Of a stretch of 64,000 nt of DNA, positions 1-7,625 are shown in pieces. This DNA comes from Microvirga zambiensis WSM3693 (GTDB taxonomy: Bacteria > Pseudomonadota > Alphaproteobacteria > Rhizobiales > Beijerinckiaceae). Position numbers and translations under genes: made by a program. Position 1 is the first letter of the stretch. Every line of letters starts with the position of its first letter. Location: assembly GCF_016735695.1 (NCBI RefSeq), contig NZ_JAERQD010000030.1, positions 1 through 64,000 on the forward strand, written 5' to 3'. The notes under the pieces were generated by a model. It did no database searches. It saw only the letters and a program-made list of their open reading frames with translations, and was not told the DNA's origin.

Positions 1-78
1 GATGAAGTGCCAGATAATGCGGGTCATCTCGTCGCCGTCGAGCTCGACGACCGGATTGGCTACCTTGATCTTCGCCAC
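1..78 (-). CDS. icd: NADP-dependent isocitrate dehydrogenase, N-terminal fragment
   Basis: Only the first 26 codons lie in the window; the gene continues past the left edge. They read MAKIKVANPVVELDGDEM and on to TRIIWHF, the characteristic start of alphaproteobacterial monomer-type-II isocitrate dehydrogenase, which oxidises isocitrate to 2-oxoglutarate in the TCA cycle. The start is GTG at 78, preceded by a good AGGAG ribosome binding site at 85-89 (read on the minus strand), which explains why a search for ATG-started frames misses it. The gene is transcribed away from the catabolic cassettes and separated from them by about 130 bases, so it is probably its own unit. It marks the conserved chromosomal edge of the window. 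Identification rests on the N-terminus alone but that segment is highly distinctive. Confidence 0.88.
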   Translation of the reverse strand, partial: MAKIKVANPVVELDGDEMTRIIWHFI

Positions 79-209
79 TTTTGGCTCCTGACCGATTTGG
101 ATGCGGCGGTTGTCTCCCGCCTTAAAATTGCACCGCAGCACATGCGAATGCACCGCGGTGTTAAATGCCCCTCGCCCGTACCGAGACGTTACAATACGGA
201 CTGTACAGG

Positions 210-917
210 TTAGACGACGACGACTTCGATCTTGCCGACGCCCTCTACGAAACCTTCCATGACATCGCCGCGCACGACTGCGCCGACGCCAGCCGGCGTG
301 CCGGTCATGATGATGTCGCCCGGCTGCAGGGTGAACAGGCCGGACAGGTACGAGATCATCTCCGGCACCTTCCAGATCAGCTGGTTCAGGTCGCCCTGCT
401 GGCGGAGTTCGCCGTTCACCTTCAGGGCCACAGCGCCCGATGTCGGGTGGCCGATCTCGCTTGCAGGGACCAGCGGACCGCAGGGCGCGGAAGCCTCGAA
501 GGCCTTACCGACTTCCCATGGCCGTCCCAGCTTCTTGGCTTCGCCCTGGAGGTCGCGGCGGGTCATGTCGAGGCCGACGCCATAGCCGAAGACGTGATCG
601 AGCGCCGCTTCCACAGGGATGTCGGTGCCGCCCTTGCTCAGCGCCACCACCATTTCGATCTCGTGGTGCACATCCGAGGTTGCGCTGGGATAGGGAAACT
701 TGCCGTCAGTGACGATGCTGTCCGGGTTTTTCTGAAAGAAGAACGGCGGCTCCTTCGAAGGATCATGCCCCATCTCGATGGCGTGCTCGGCATAGTTGCG
801 GCCGACGCAATAGATACGATGGATCGGGAAGAGCTTGTCGCTGCCCTGCACGGGCAATGTGGCAACCGGTGCCGGCTGAATGACATATCCGGTCACGGCG
901 AGAGGCGCATTCATCAT
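210..917 (-). CDS. Fumarylacetoacetate hydrolase (FAH) family protein, fumarylpyruvate-hydrolase-like
   Basis: 235-residue single-domain FAH protein. Family enzymes cleave or decarboxylate 2,4-diketo acids at the end of aromatic catabolism using one Mg2+. The metal ligands expected for the family are visible: the two Glu of [10 protein letters not shown] and the Asp of [10 protein letters not shown]; an FFQKNPDS segment and the C-terminal [13 protein letters not shown] motif are also present. The short N-terminus without the extra SH3-like domain resembles bacterial fumarylpyruvate hydrolases (gentisate pathway). ATG at 917 overlaps the stop of the permease gene by four bases and follows AGGAG, so this is the last gene of the NitT/TauT importer operon and probably acts on the imported compound or its product. 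The exact substrate is not known. A paralogue lies at 25880-26623. Confidence 0.85.
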   Translation of the reverse strand: MMNAPLAVTGYVIQPAPVATLPVQGSDKLFPIHRIYCVGRNYAEHAIEMGHDPSKEPPFFFQKNPDSIVTDGKFPYPSATSDVHHEIEMVVALSKGGTDIPVEAALDHVFGYGVGLDMTRRDLQGEAKKLGRPWEVGKAFEASAPCGPLVPASEIGHPTSGAVALKVNGELRQQGDLNQLIWKVPEMISYLSGLFTLQPGDIIMTGTPAGVGAVVRGDVMEGFVEGVGKIEVVVV

Positions 918-1666
918 CTTACTCCTGCGTAATAGTCGACTTTTTTCTCAATATGTTCGATGGCCGCCGACATCAGCATCGCCGCAACGAAGAGGATGAT
1001 CGTCAGAGCCCAGAAGTTCTCCATGTCGAAGCTGCGTGAATAGAGTTCAAACAGTTCGCCATATCCAATGATCGCCACCAGCAGCTGGCCGATCACAACA
1101 CCCTTTACGCCGCGCACAAGGCCGAGACGGATCCCCGCGAGGATCTCCGGCAATGCGGCGAGGAGAACGATTTTCCCGTAAAGGGCGAAGGGAGAGGCGC
1201 CATAGCAGCGCCCCATCTCGATGAGCGAGTTCGGCACATGCTGAATGCCCGCTCGCGTATCCAGCACGATGATCCACACCGCGAAGAGGAAGACCGTCAC
1301 GATGACCGTGGTCTCGCCCATGCCGAAGAGGATCATCAGCACCGGGACCAGGGCCGAAAGCGGCGCACTGACGAAGATGTTGACCCAGATGCTGAACAAC
1401 TCGTCCGCGGCCTTGAACCGCCCCATCAGCACGCCGAGCGTGACGCCGACCACGATGGCGAGCACCATGCCGACGGCGAAACTGTGCAGCGTGATCAGTG
1501 CAGCCGCCTGCCATGTCCCGGTCTGCACCATCGCGATGCCGGCCATCATTACGCTCGAAAGCGGCGGCACCAGGAACATCAGACCGGATTGACCGACCAG
1601 CTCCCAGATCACGCACCAGACCAGGAGGGATGCCATCATCGGCACCCGGTAGCCGTAAAGCGTCAT
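914..1666 (-). CDS. NitT/TauT-family ABC transporter permease
   Basis: 250-residue inner-membrane protein with about six hydrophobic segments and the cytoplasmic coupling loop ([20 protein letters not shown]) that docks onto the ATPase, of the SsuC/TauC type. The best start is ATG 1666, preceded by GGGAGAGAGG. It is the second permease of this operon, the other being at 2480-3313, so the membrane channel is predicted to be a heterodimer. It lies 11 bases after the ATPase gene and overlaps the following FAH hydrolase gene by four bases. The substrate of this family ranges over nitrate, sulfonates, pyrimidine precursors and aromatic acids and cannot be told from the permease. Confidence 0.88.
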   Translation of the reverse strand: MTLYGYRVPMMASLLVWCVIWELVGQSGLMFLVPPLSSVMMAGIAMVQTGTWQAAALITLHSFAVGMVLAIVVGVTLGVLMGRFKAADELFSIWVNIFVSAPLSALVPVLMILFGMGETTVIVTVFLFAVWIIVLDTRAGIQHVPNSLIEMGRCYGASPFALYGKIVLLAALPEILAGIRLGLVRGVKGVVIGQLLVAIIGYGELFELYSRSFDMENFWALTIILFVAAMLMSAAIEHIEKKVDYYAGVR

Positions 1667-1677
1667 GCCTCTCTCCC

Positions 1678-2478
1678 TCAGTCCACGTAGTGCTTGAGGC
1701 CCTGCCAGATCTCCTCGACCGTATCGAGATAGCCCTGGTCACGACGGATGGCATCGGGAGACGCCGTTCGGTCGATCTTCGGCTCGATGATCTGTGCGAC
1801 GCGGCTGGGCCGCCGCGAAAGCAGCACGATGCGATCGGATACGTAGACGGCCTCCTCGATGCTGTGCGTCACGAAGATGAAGGTCTTGCGCTCCTTCTCC
1901 ACCAGCTGCAGCAGGTCTTCCTGGAACTTGCGGCGATTCTGTTCATCCACCGCCGAGAACGGCTCATCTAGGAGCAGCACCTCTGCATTGACGGCGAAGG
2001 CCCGCGCAAGACCGACGCGCTGGCGCATGCCGCCGGAGAGTTCGTGCGGGTACTTGTCCTCGAAGCCCGTGAGGCCGACTTCGGCAATGTAGTGACGGGC
2101 GATGGACTGGCGCTCCGCCTTGCCCATGCCTTTCAGCTCGAGCCCGAAGGCCACGTTCCGCATCACCGTCGCCCACGGCATCAGGGCAAAATCCTGGAAC
2201 ACGAAGGCGCGCTCCGGGCCCGGGCCGGTGACGGTCTTGCCGTTCACACGCACTTCGCCCGACGTCGGCTCGACCAGACCGGCGATGATTTTGAGCAGGG
2301 TGGTCTTGCCGCAGCCGGAGGGGCCAAGCAGCGTCGTAAGCTTGCCACGGGGGAAGTCGAGATCGATGAGGCGCAGCGCTTCGATGTCGCCGTAGTTCTT
2401 GCAGATGCCGCGCACCTCGACGGCGACGTCGCCTGCAACCTGAGTCACGGCGTGAATGGCAGAAGCGGGAACGGTCAT
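1678..2478 (-). CDS. NitT/TauT-family ABC transporter ATP-binding protein
   Basis: 266-residue ATPase that powers the importer. Walker A GPSGCGKTT, Q-loop region with FQDFALMPW, signature LSGGMRQRVGLARA, and Walker B LLLDEPFSAVDEQNR followed by the switch His in FVTHSIEEA are all intact. It is the SsuB/TauB/NrtD type. The frame is open a further 11 codons upstream, but ATG 2478 directly follows an AGAGG ribosome binding site and sits one base after the stop codon of the upstream permease, so it is preferred; the longer version would overlap that gene by 32 bases. Translational coupling with the permease is likely. Confidence 0.9.
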   Translation of the reverse strand: MTVPASAIHAVTQVAGDVAVEVRGICKNYGDIEALRLIDLDFPRGKLTTLLGPSGCGKTTLLKIIAGLVEPTSGEVRVNGKTVTGPGPERAFVFQDFALMPWATVMRNVAFGLELKGMGKAERQSIARHYIAEVGLTGFEDKYPHELSGGMRQRVGLARAFAVNAEVLLLDEPFSAVDEQNRRKFQEDLLQLVEKERKTFIFVTHSIEEAVYVSDRIVLLSRRPSRVAQIIEPKIDRTASPDAIRRDQGYLDTVEEIWQGLKHYVD

Positions 2479-2479
2479 A

Positions 2480-3313
2480 TCAACCTCTCTTCTTTTCAGG
2501 ACGCAGCACACGGACCTCGAATGCTTCCAGTGCTGTTAGCGTCAAGGTCGAGACCAGGATGATGGAAACAACTGCCGCATACATTTCCGGATAGTTGGCC
2601 ACTGAGCGATGGTAGGTGATGAGATCTCCGATTCCGGTCGGCGTGATCAGGAGCTCGGCCAGGATGACGCCGATGAACCCGGCGGCAAGGCCGAGGCGCA
2701 ATCCAGCGAAGATTACCGGACTGGCATCGGGGATGATGATTTTGGAAATCTGCTGGAGCCGCGTGCCCTGAAACGAATGGCACATGGCGACCAGAGACGG
2801 ATTGGCGTTTCGTACCGCCTTGTAGCCGTTCAGAACAATCACCGGCAGGGCAAGCATGATGACAGCGAGGGTTTTTGCCACAAGGCCGATGCCGTACACG
2901 AAGGTGATGAGCGGGATGAGGGCTGCCATGGGAGCCGATTGAAGGACGATGAAGAGTGGTGCCACGAGCCACTCGGCCTTGCGCGACAACCCCATCACGA
3001 TGCCGAGCCCGACCCCCACCACGGCTGAAATGGCAATGCCGATGATCAAGGGCTGAACGGTAGATCCGTAGGCAATGATGAGGCTGCCATCGAGCAGCAT
3101 GGAGACGAAGGCCCAAAGCGTGTCGAGGAAGGTCGGAAACGCATAGCTGATCGGCACACGCCCGGCGATCTCCCAGATCAGGAAGAAGAGTCCCAGTGAA
3201 ATCGCTCTCGTGGCAATCGGGTGGCCTGTGAACAGGCGGCCGAGGCTCAAGCCCCAGCCTGCCGGCGAATGGACGGCCCGCGCGGGGCCGTTCACTTGAG
3301 AGGAAGCCATCAT
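2480..3313 (-). CDS. NitT/TauT-family ABC transporter permease
   Basis: 277-residue inner-membrane permease with an N-terminal cytoplasmic stretch of about 35 residues and then about six transmembrane segments. The coupling loop is AMCHSFQGTRLQQISKIIIP, and the C-terminal ITPTGIGDLI segment is typical of the SsuC family. It follows the binding-protein gene by nine bases and precedes the ATPase by one base, placing it in the same transcript. It pairs with the permease at 914-1666. Having two different permease genes is less common than the single permease of the classic TauABC/SsuABC systems. Confidence 0.88.
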   Translation of the reverse strand: MMASSQVNGPARAVHSPAGWGLSLGRLFTGHPIATRAISLGLFFLIWEIAGRVPISYAFPTFLDTLWAFVSMLLDGSLIIAYGSTVQPLIIGIAISAVVGVGLGIVMGLSRKAEWLVAPLFIVLQSAPMAALIPLITFVYGIGLVAKTLAVIMLALPVIVLNGYKAVRNANPSLVAMCHSFQGTRLQQISKIIIPDASPVIFAGLRLGLAAGFIGVILAELLITPTGIGDLITYHRSVANYPEMYAAVVSIILVSTLTLTALEAFEVRVLRPEKKRG

Positions 3314-3322
3314 GCCGGCGCC

Positions 3323-4318
3323 CTACTTGGAGCCGACTTTGGCGAGGACGCGATCCAGCGGTCGGGTGTCCCAGAAATCCTCGACCTTCAGACTGGCGGC
3401 CTCACCCGTGAGCTGGCCCGAGAGGGTATAGAAGGCGAAGTCGTCCTTTGCCGCTGCAGCGCCGCCCCCGTTGAGCGGGAAGGCCTTGCCCTTCGCGAGT
3501 TCATCGAAATAAGGCCCGATGTCACTTGCCTGCGCGGCAGGCAAGTCGGGAAGCAGCTTGTACTTGGCGCGCCACTCCGAAACCACGGCCGGATTGGCCG
3601 TCACTTCGCGCCAAGTGGTGAGAATGGCCTCGACGATCTTGTCGACATCCGCCGCGTTCTTCTCGAGAAAGTTCGTGTTGGCGAACAGAGCCTCGTCGGT
3701 TGCGTTCACGCCTTCGAGCGGCAGGATGACGAATTTGCCGGGAGCCTGAGTCTCAAGCAGGCGGCGACCTGAGGAATCGACGATACTCGCCTTGACGTTG
3801 CCTTGGAGCAGAGCGCCCGTGCGAACCTCGGCGCCTGGGATGTAGCTGATTTTGGAGAACTTGATGCCCTGCCGCTGCTCCATCAGCTTCATGATGGCTT
3901 CGGTTCCGGAACCGCGTGAATGAACGGCGACCTCCTGACCGTTAAGATCCTTCCAGGTCTTGTAGAATTCGCCGTTGACGGCCGGGTAGAAGCGCAGCGT
4001 CGAAAGCTGCATGAACATGCGGATCGGCGCCTTGACCTTTTGCACGAGAGCATAGGGTCCTCCAACGCCGATGTCGGCCTGGCCCCCGACCACTGCCTGG
4101 GCAGCGATGTCTTCGGACTTCAGGTACGTCATCTCGATATCGACGCCCTGTTCCTTGGCCCGCTCGAAGGCCGCCAGGAGGTGCAGGGATTCCACACTGG
4201 CGATGTCACCATAAACCACACGAACCTTGGCCGCTTCCGCTGCGCTCGAGGTCAGGAGCGCGGTACCAATCGCGAGAACTGCAGCGCCTGCCTTTAAGCA
4301 CATTAAGTCCTTGAACAT
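3323..4318 (-). CDS. NitT/TauT-family ABC transporter periplasmic binding protein
   Basis: 331 residues beginning with a signal peptide (AVLAIGTALLTSSAAEAAK, cleavage probably near residue 28-30). The mature part has the two-lobed NMT1/SsuA-like layout: VRVVYGDIASVES at the first strand, GGQADIGVGGPYALVQKV for the helix that typically carries ligand contacts, and LNGQEVAVHSRGSGTEA for lobe two. It delivers the substrate to the permease pair. It is the first gene of a five-gene operon (binding protein, permease, ATPase, permease, FAH hydrolase) read leftward from the divergent promoter shared with the GntR gene at 4494. The substrate is unknown; the FAH enzyme points to an aromatic or keto acid. 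Confidence 0.87.
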   Translation of the reverse strand: MFKDLMCLKAGAAVLAIGTALLTSSAAEAAKVRVVYGDIASVESLHLLAAFERAKEQGVDIEMTYLKSEDIAAQAVVGGQADIGVGGPYALVQKVKAPIRMFMQLSTLRFYPAVNGEFYKTWKDLNGQEVAVHSRGSGTEAIMKLMEQRQGIKFSKISYIPGAEVRTGALLQGNVKASIVDSSGRRLLETQAPGKFVILPLEGVNATDEALFANTNFLEKNAADVDKIVEAILTTWREVTANPAVVSEWRAKYKLLPDLPAAQASDIGPYFDELAKGKAFPLNGGGAAAAKDDFAFYTLSGQLTGEAASLKVEDFWDTRPLDRVLAKVGSK

Positions 4319-4378
4319 GTTTCTCTCCCGTTGTTTTAGGCGGTTTACCCGCTCTGGATGCCGGCCGCACCATTTACG

Positions 4379-4395
4379 ACCAATAATGCATTGGT
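4379..4395. promoter_or_regulatory. Inverted repeat ACCAAT-N5-ATTGGT, operator copy 1
   Basis: Perfect 6-base arms, ACCAAT at 4379-4384 and ATTGGT at 4390-4395, with a 5-base spacer. It lies in the divergent region between the importer operon and the GntR gene. A consensus -35 box TTGACA for the leftward promoter is at 4414-4419 on the minus strand, and this repeat falls where the matching -10 would be expected, so a bound repressor would block that promoter. An identical-arm copy is at 4465-4481. Confidence 0.6.
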
Positions 4396-4464
4396 TGCAA
4401 TTGGCTGAGAGAGTGTCAAGGATTATTTCTATTGACGCGGTGCAATATTTGGATCAAAGATCCG

Positions 4465-4481
4465 ACCAATCTCGAATTGGT
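4465..4481. promoter_or_regulatory. Inverted repeat ACCAAT-N5-ATTGGT, operator copy 2
   Basis: Second perfect copy of the same arms and spacer, 86 bases from copy 1 (about eight helical turns), thirteen bases upstream of the GntR start codon. A TTGACG box at 4432-4437 could be the -35 of the rightward promoter, and a separate GGATC-aaa-GATCC palindrome sits between. Placement fits autoregulation by the GntR protein at 4494. Confidence 0.6.
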
Positions 4482-4493
4482 TGAGACGGGCAG

Positions 4494-5195
4494 ATGCAGA
4501 TGTACAGTGAGGCAGGATCCAATCGGGGCATCGTCACCCAGCTGAGAGCCTACCTTGCGCAGACCGAACTGCCTGAAGACGGCCGCTTGCCGCCCGAACG
4601 GGACCTCGCTGTCGCCCTGGGCGTCACACGGACCGAGCTGAGGAAGGCGCTTGGAACACTCGAGGCCGAGGGTCAGATTTGGCGCCACGTCGGGAAAGGC
4701 ACCTTTTTGGGGAACCGCCCCACCGACAGTCTCTCAGATATCGCCGCCTTGGCGAAGCGGACCAATCCGGCAGAGTTGATGCGCGCCCGCTTGATTATCG
4801 AACCCGAGATCGCTCGTGCGGCCGCCTTGACGGCGACGCCGATGCACCTCGCCGAGTTGAGGCTGTGCCAGACCAGGACACGGGAAGCTGCTACGTGGCG
4901 GCAATATGAAAACTGGGACACCCGTCTCCACCGCACCATCGCTGAGGCGACGCAGAACACCCCACTGCTTGGATTGTTCGATATGCTGAATTCCCTGCGC
5001 CGGGCGGTGACATGGGGCCGTCTCAGGTCGAATCCCGTCAAACCGGAGCCCGACCATCACAGCTTCATCGAGCATGAGGCGATCATTGCAGCCATCGAAA
5101 ACCGCGACATGAACGGCGCTGCAGGGGCGATGCGGATCCATTTGCAGAGTGTGGAGCGCAATCTTTTAGCGCGGCAGTCGAACTCTGCACTCTGA
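4494..5195 (+). CDS. GntR-family regulator, FadR/FCD subfamily
   Basis: 233-residue transcription factor. The N-terminal winged helix (about residues 10-75) has the family pattern LPPERDLAVALGVTRTELRKAL with GTLEAEGQIWRHVGKGTF for the wing; the C-terminal FCD helical domain binds a small acid effector and usually a metal. Candidate metal ligands are in NWDTRLHRTIAE, HSFIEHEAII and AMRIHLQSVE. It is divergent from the NitT/TauT importer operon, with two identical inverted repeats between them, so it most likely controls that operon and itself. ATG 4494 is used; ATG 4500 is an in-frame alternative. Confidence 0.88.
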   Translation: MQMYSEAGSNRGIVTQLRAYLAQTELPEDGRLPPERDLAVALGVTRTELRKALGTLEAEGQIWRHVGKGTFLGNRPTDSLSDIAALAKRTNPAELMRARLIIEPEIARAAALTATPMHLAELRLCQTRTREAATWRQYENWDTRLHRTIAEATQNTPLLGLFDMLNSLRRAVTWGRLRSNPVKPEPDHHSFIEHEAIIAAIENRDMNGAAGAMRIHLQSVERNLLARQSNSAL

Positions 5196-5259
5196 TCCCG
5201 GAGAGAAGCGGATCAGGCTCTAAGTTACACGCTGCAGTCGCGATCCGGCTCTGGTGTCA

Positions 5260-5517
5260 TCATGGCAGCTCACTGCCCTTGCGGCGGTCCAGCTCGGCCT
5301 CGATTTCGACCGCGAGTTCCCGCACCATATCCCGATATTCGGTACAGCGCGCTTCCCTCACCGACGAGGAAGAGCGCTCCCAACGCGCGAGAGCCGCTTC
5401 GGCCTCGGCGAAATCCTCGCACAGCGACAGGAACTCCTCGTCCGTTTGGGCCAATTCCTCGATGGCATGTCCCCGGTCGGGGAAGCGGGCGATGACGGCC
5501 TGGACGGCGTAGTGCAT
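5260..5517 (-). CDS. Small conserved-looking hypothetical protein
   Basis: 85 residues from ATG 5517, rich in Glu, Ala and Arg and predicted helical throughout (for example HAIEELAQTDEEFLSLCEDF). No signal peptide or membrane segment. The composition and the pattern of a short helix pair followed by a long charged helix resemble small proteins that are common and uncharacterised in Hyphomicrobiales; I do not recognise a functional family. The frame opens 20 codons earlier at 5577, but that extension would run into the divergent promoter and has no better ribosome binding site. It is divergent from the TolB-like/TPR gene at 5663. Confidence 0.6.
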   Translation of the reverse strand: MHYAVQAVIARFPDRGHAIEELAQTDEEFLSLCEDFAEAEAALARWERSSSSVREARCTEYRDMVRELAVEIEAELDRRKGSELP

Positions 5518-5605
5518 GGCGTAACCCCGTTGCCGGGTTCGGGCGGCGCGGGTGCGCTGTCCCATCATTGCCAGCATCGACCCATACCGCGCGCATGGGG
5601 AGTAT

Positions 5606-5622
5606 GTTACGGTAGGTTACGG
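5606..5622 (+). repeat. Direct repeat GTTACGG-N3-GTTACGG
   Basis: Two exact 7-base copies at 5606-5612 and 5616-5622, giving a 10-base period, in the divergent region between the small gene ending leftward from 5517 and the TolB-like/TPR gene starting at 5663. Tandem direct repeats one helical turn apart are the usual binding-site form of OmpR/CadC-type winged-helix regulators. Related GTTAC or ATTAC words occur at 5224 and in the GTAAATTAC palindrome at 7503-7511 before the DUF1254 gene. Confidence 0.45.
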
Positions 5623-5662
5623 GGACGGCGTCTTGCGATGCCCACGGATAGCGGACCGATCC

Positions 5663-7486
5663 ATGCTCGGCGAAAGCGATGGCACTGACGGTGCCTCGCC
5701 GCAGGCGCAGTCGCAGCCGGCGGCGGATGACGTGCGCGCCCAGCTCGAGGTTCTCCTCGCCAGCCCCGACCTCGACGCACCCGCACGGGCCCGAAGGTTC
5801 CTGCGCTATGTCGTCGAGGAGACGCTTGCCGGCCGCGCGGACCGCATCAAGGCTTATGCCATCGGGACGGAGGTGTTCGAGCGAACGTCGGACTTCGATG
5901 CCCAGAGCGATCCGGTCGTGCGCATCGAGGCAGGACGGCTGCGCCGGGCCCTCGAGCGCTACTATCTCTCCGATGGCCGGTCAGACCCGGTCATCATCAC
6001 CATCCCGAAGGGAGCATATGTCCCGCACTTCGCCTGGCAGACGCCGCATGCCGCAGAATCGCATCCGTCCCCAGCCGCTGGGCCTGGATATCCTGTCGGT
6101 TCGCCGCCACGGCGCTGGACGCCCTGGCTCGGCGCGGCGACCCTCGTGGTCGTCCTCCTTGCCGGCCTCGTCCTGTGGGGCATGTTGCGTGACGATGCAA
6201 CCGGCGCACCCCAAGCATCCGCCCCCTTGCCCTCCGGAGAACCTACCCTCGTCGTGATACCGTTTGCGGATTTTGGCGAGCCTCCGGCAGCCAGGACCTA
6301 TGCCGATGGCCTGACCGAGGAGATCCTGAGCCAGCTTGCTCGCTTCAAGGAGATCACCGTCCTCGGGAGGGAGACGTCCCGCAGCATCTCGCCGGGAGCG
6401 GATGCCGCCCGCATCCGCCATGACCTCGGCGCCCGGTATGTGCTGGAGGGAAGCGTCAGGACCGCAGCGCACCGCCTGCGCATCACAGGCCGGCTCCTCG
6501 ATGCGGAAACCGGCATCGTCCTGTGGTCGCAGACCTACGACGAGGATTTGCAGGCCAGCGATATTTTCACGATCCAGGACGATGTCGCGCGCAAGGTCGC
6601 CACGGCGGTGGCGCAGCCATACGGCATCATCCAGCGGGCCCGCCAGACCCAGTCGGGCATGCGCGCGCCGAACGACCTGGAGGCTAATTCCTGCACCCTG
6701 CGATTCTACGAGTACAGGGCAGCGCTGTCGGAGGAGAGCCATGCCGCGATCCGGGCCTGCCTGGAACGGACCGTGGGGCTACATGCAGATTATGCGACCG
6801 CCTGGGCAATGCTGTCCGTCGTCTATCTCGATGAGGATCGGTTCGGGTTCAATCCGAGGACCGAACCCGCCACGGCAATCGAACGCTCGCTCGAGGCCGC
6901 CCGCCGTGCGATTCGTCTCGATCCGGAGAACGTGCGGGCGCTTCAGTCCCTGATGATGGCGCTGTTCTTCGCCCAACGGCCGGTCGAGGCCCTGGAGGTC
7001 GGCGAGAAGGCAGTGGCGCTGAACCCGAACGACACCGAGCTGCTCGGCGAATTCGGGACGCGTCTTGGTCAGGCCGGAGCCTGGCGGCGTGGTGCCGAAC
7101 TGCTGGAGCAGGCCCTCGCCCGCAACCCGGGCCATTCCGGCTATTATAGCGGGACCCTGGCGGTCTACGCTTACATGCAGCGCGACTACACCCGCGCCGA
7201 AAGCCTGATCCGGCAGGCGGCGCTGGAGAAGTTTCCCCTCTACCACTTCGTCGCCTCCGTCATCTACGCCCAGCTCGGCAAGGCAACCGCAGCCGCCGAG
7301 GCGCGCGACGCGTTCCTGCGCATGCGTCCGACCATCTTCGATCACTGGGACGACGAGATGGCCAAGCGAAATTATCCGCCGGAGGACGCGGCCCATTTCG
7401 CCGAGGGCGCGCGCAAGGCCGGCTTTCCGGTCCCGGCACGGACGGCTGCGGAAATGGCCCTTCAGGCATCGGCAGCCCGACACTGA
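5663..7486 (+). CDS. Membrane protein with N-terminal regulator-like domain, TolB-like domain and TPR repeats
   Basis: 607 residues from ATG 5663. Three parts are visible. Residues about 24-123 form a domain with the pattern SDPVVRIEAGRLRRALERYY and IPKGAYVPHF, which is seen in bacterial proteins often loosely named adenylate cyclase and may be a divergent winged helix. A single transmembrane segment follows at about 153-175. The outer part starts with a TolB-N-like domain (LVVIPFADF near residue 195, DGLTEEILSQLARF) and ends with TPR-like helical repeats containing AIRLDPENVRAL and AVALNPNDTELLGEFG. No cyclase catalytic domain is present, so that common label would be wrong. A signalling or transcription role across the inner membrane is likely. 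The frame remains open up to 5552, but the extra residues look non-coding. Confidence 0.75.
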   Translation: MLGESDGTDGASPQAQSQPAADDVRAQLEVLLASPDLDAPARARRFLRYVVEETLAGRADRIKAYAIGTEVFERTSDFDAQSDPVVRIEAGRLRRALERYYLSDGRSDPVIITIPKGAYVPHFAWQTPHAAESHPSPAAGPGYPVGSPPRRWTPWLGAATLVVVLLAGLVLWGMLRDDATGAPQASAPLPSGEPTLVVIPFADFGEPPAARTYADGLTEEILSQLARFKEITVLGRETSRSISPGADAARIRHDLGARYVLEGSVRTAAHRLRITGRLLDAETGIVLWSQTYDEDLQASDIFTIQDDVARKVATAVAQPYGIIQRARQTQSGMRAPNDLEANSCTLRFYEYRAALSEESHAAIRACLERTVGLHADYATAWAMLSVVYLDEDRFGFNPRTEPATAIERSLEAARRAIRLDPENVRALQSLMMALFFAQRPVEALEVGEKAVALNPNDTELLGEFGTRLGQAGAWRRGAELLEQALARNPGHSGYYSGTLAVYAYMQRDYTRAESLIRQAALEKFPLYHFVASVIYAQLGKATAAAEARDAFLRMRPTIFDHWDDEMAKRNYPPEDAAHFAEGARKAGFPVPARTAAEMALQASAARH

Positions 7487-7625
7487 CGGTCGCCGCCACT
7501 ATGTAAATTACACGATGCTACAGGCGCAGACGCTCCCCTGTTGCTAGCGTCCGGTCAGTGCGCAGAAGGCGTGCTCTCTGGACGCCGCGCCGTGTTCGCA
7601 ACGGAAACGCAAAGGGAGTTTCGTC

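Noticed and set aside
5663..7486. Adenylate cyclase annotation for the TolB-like/TPR protein
   Set aside because: No cyclase catalytic domain is present; the similarity is to the shared TolB-like and TPR parts of proteins that carry that label.
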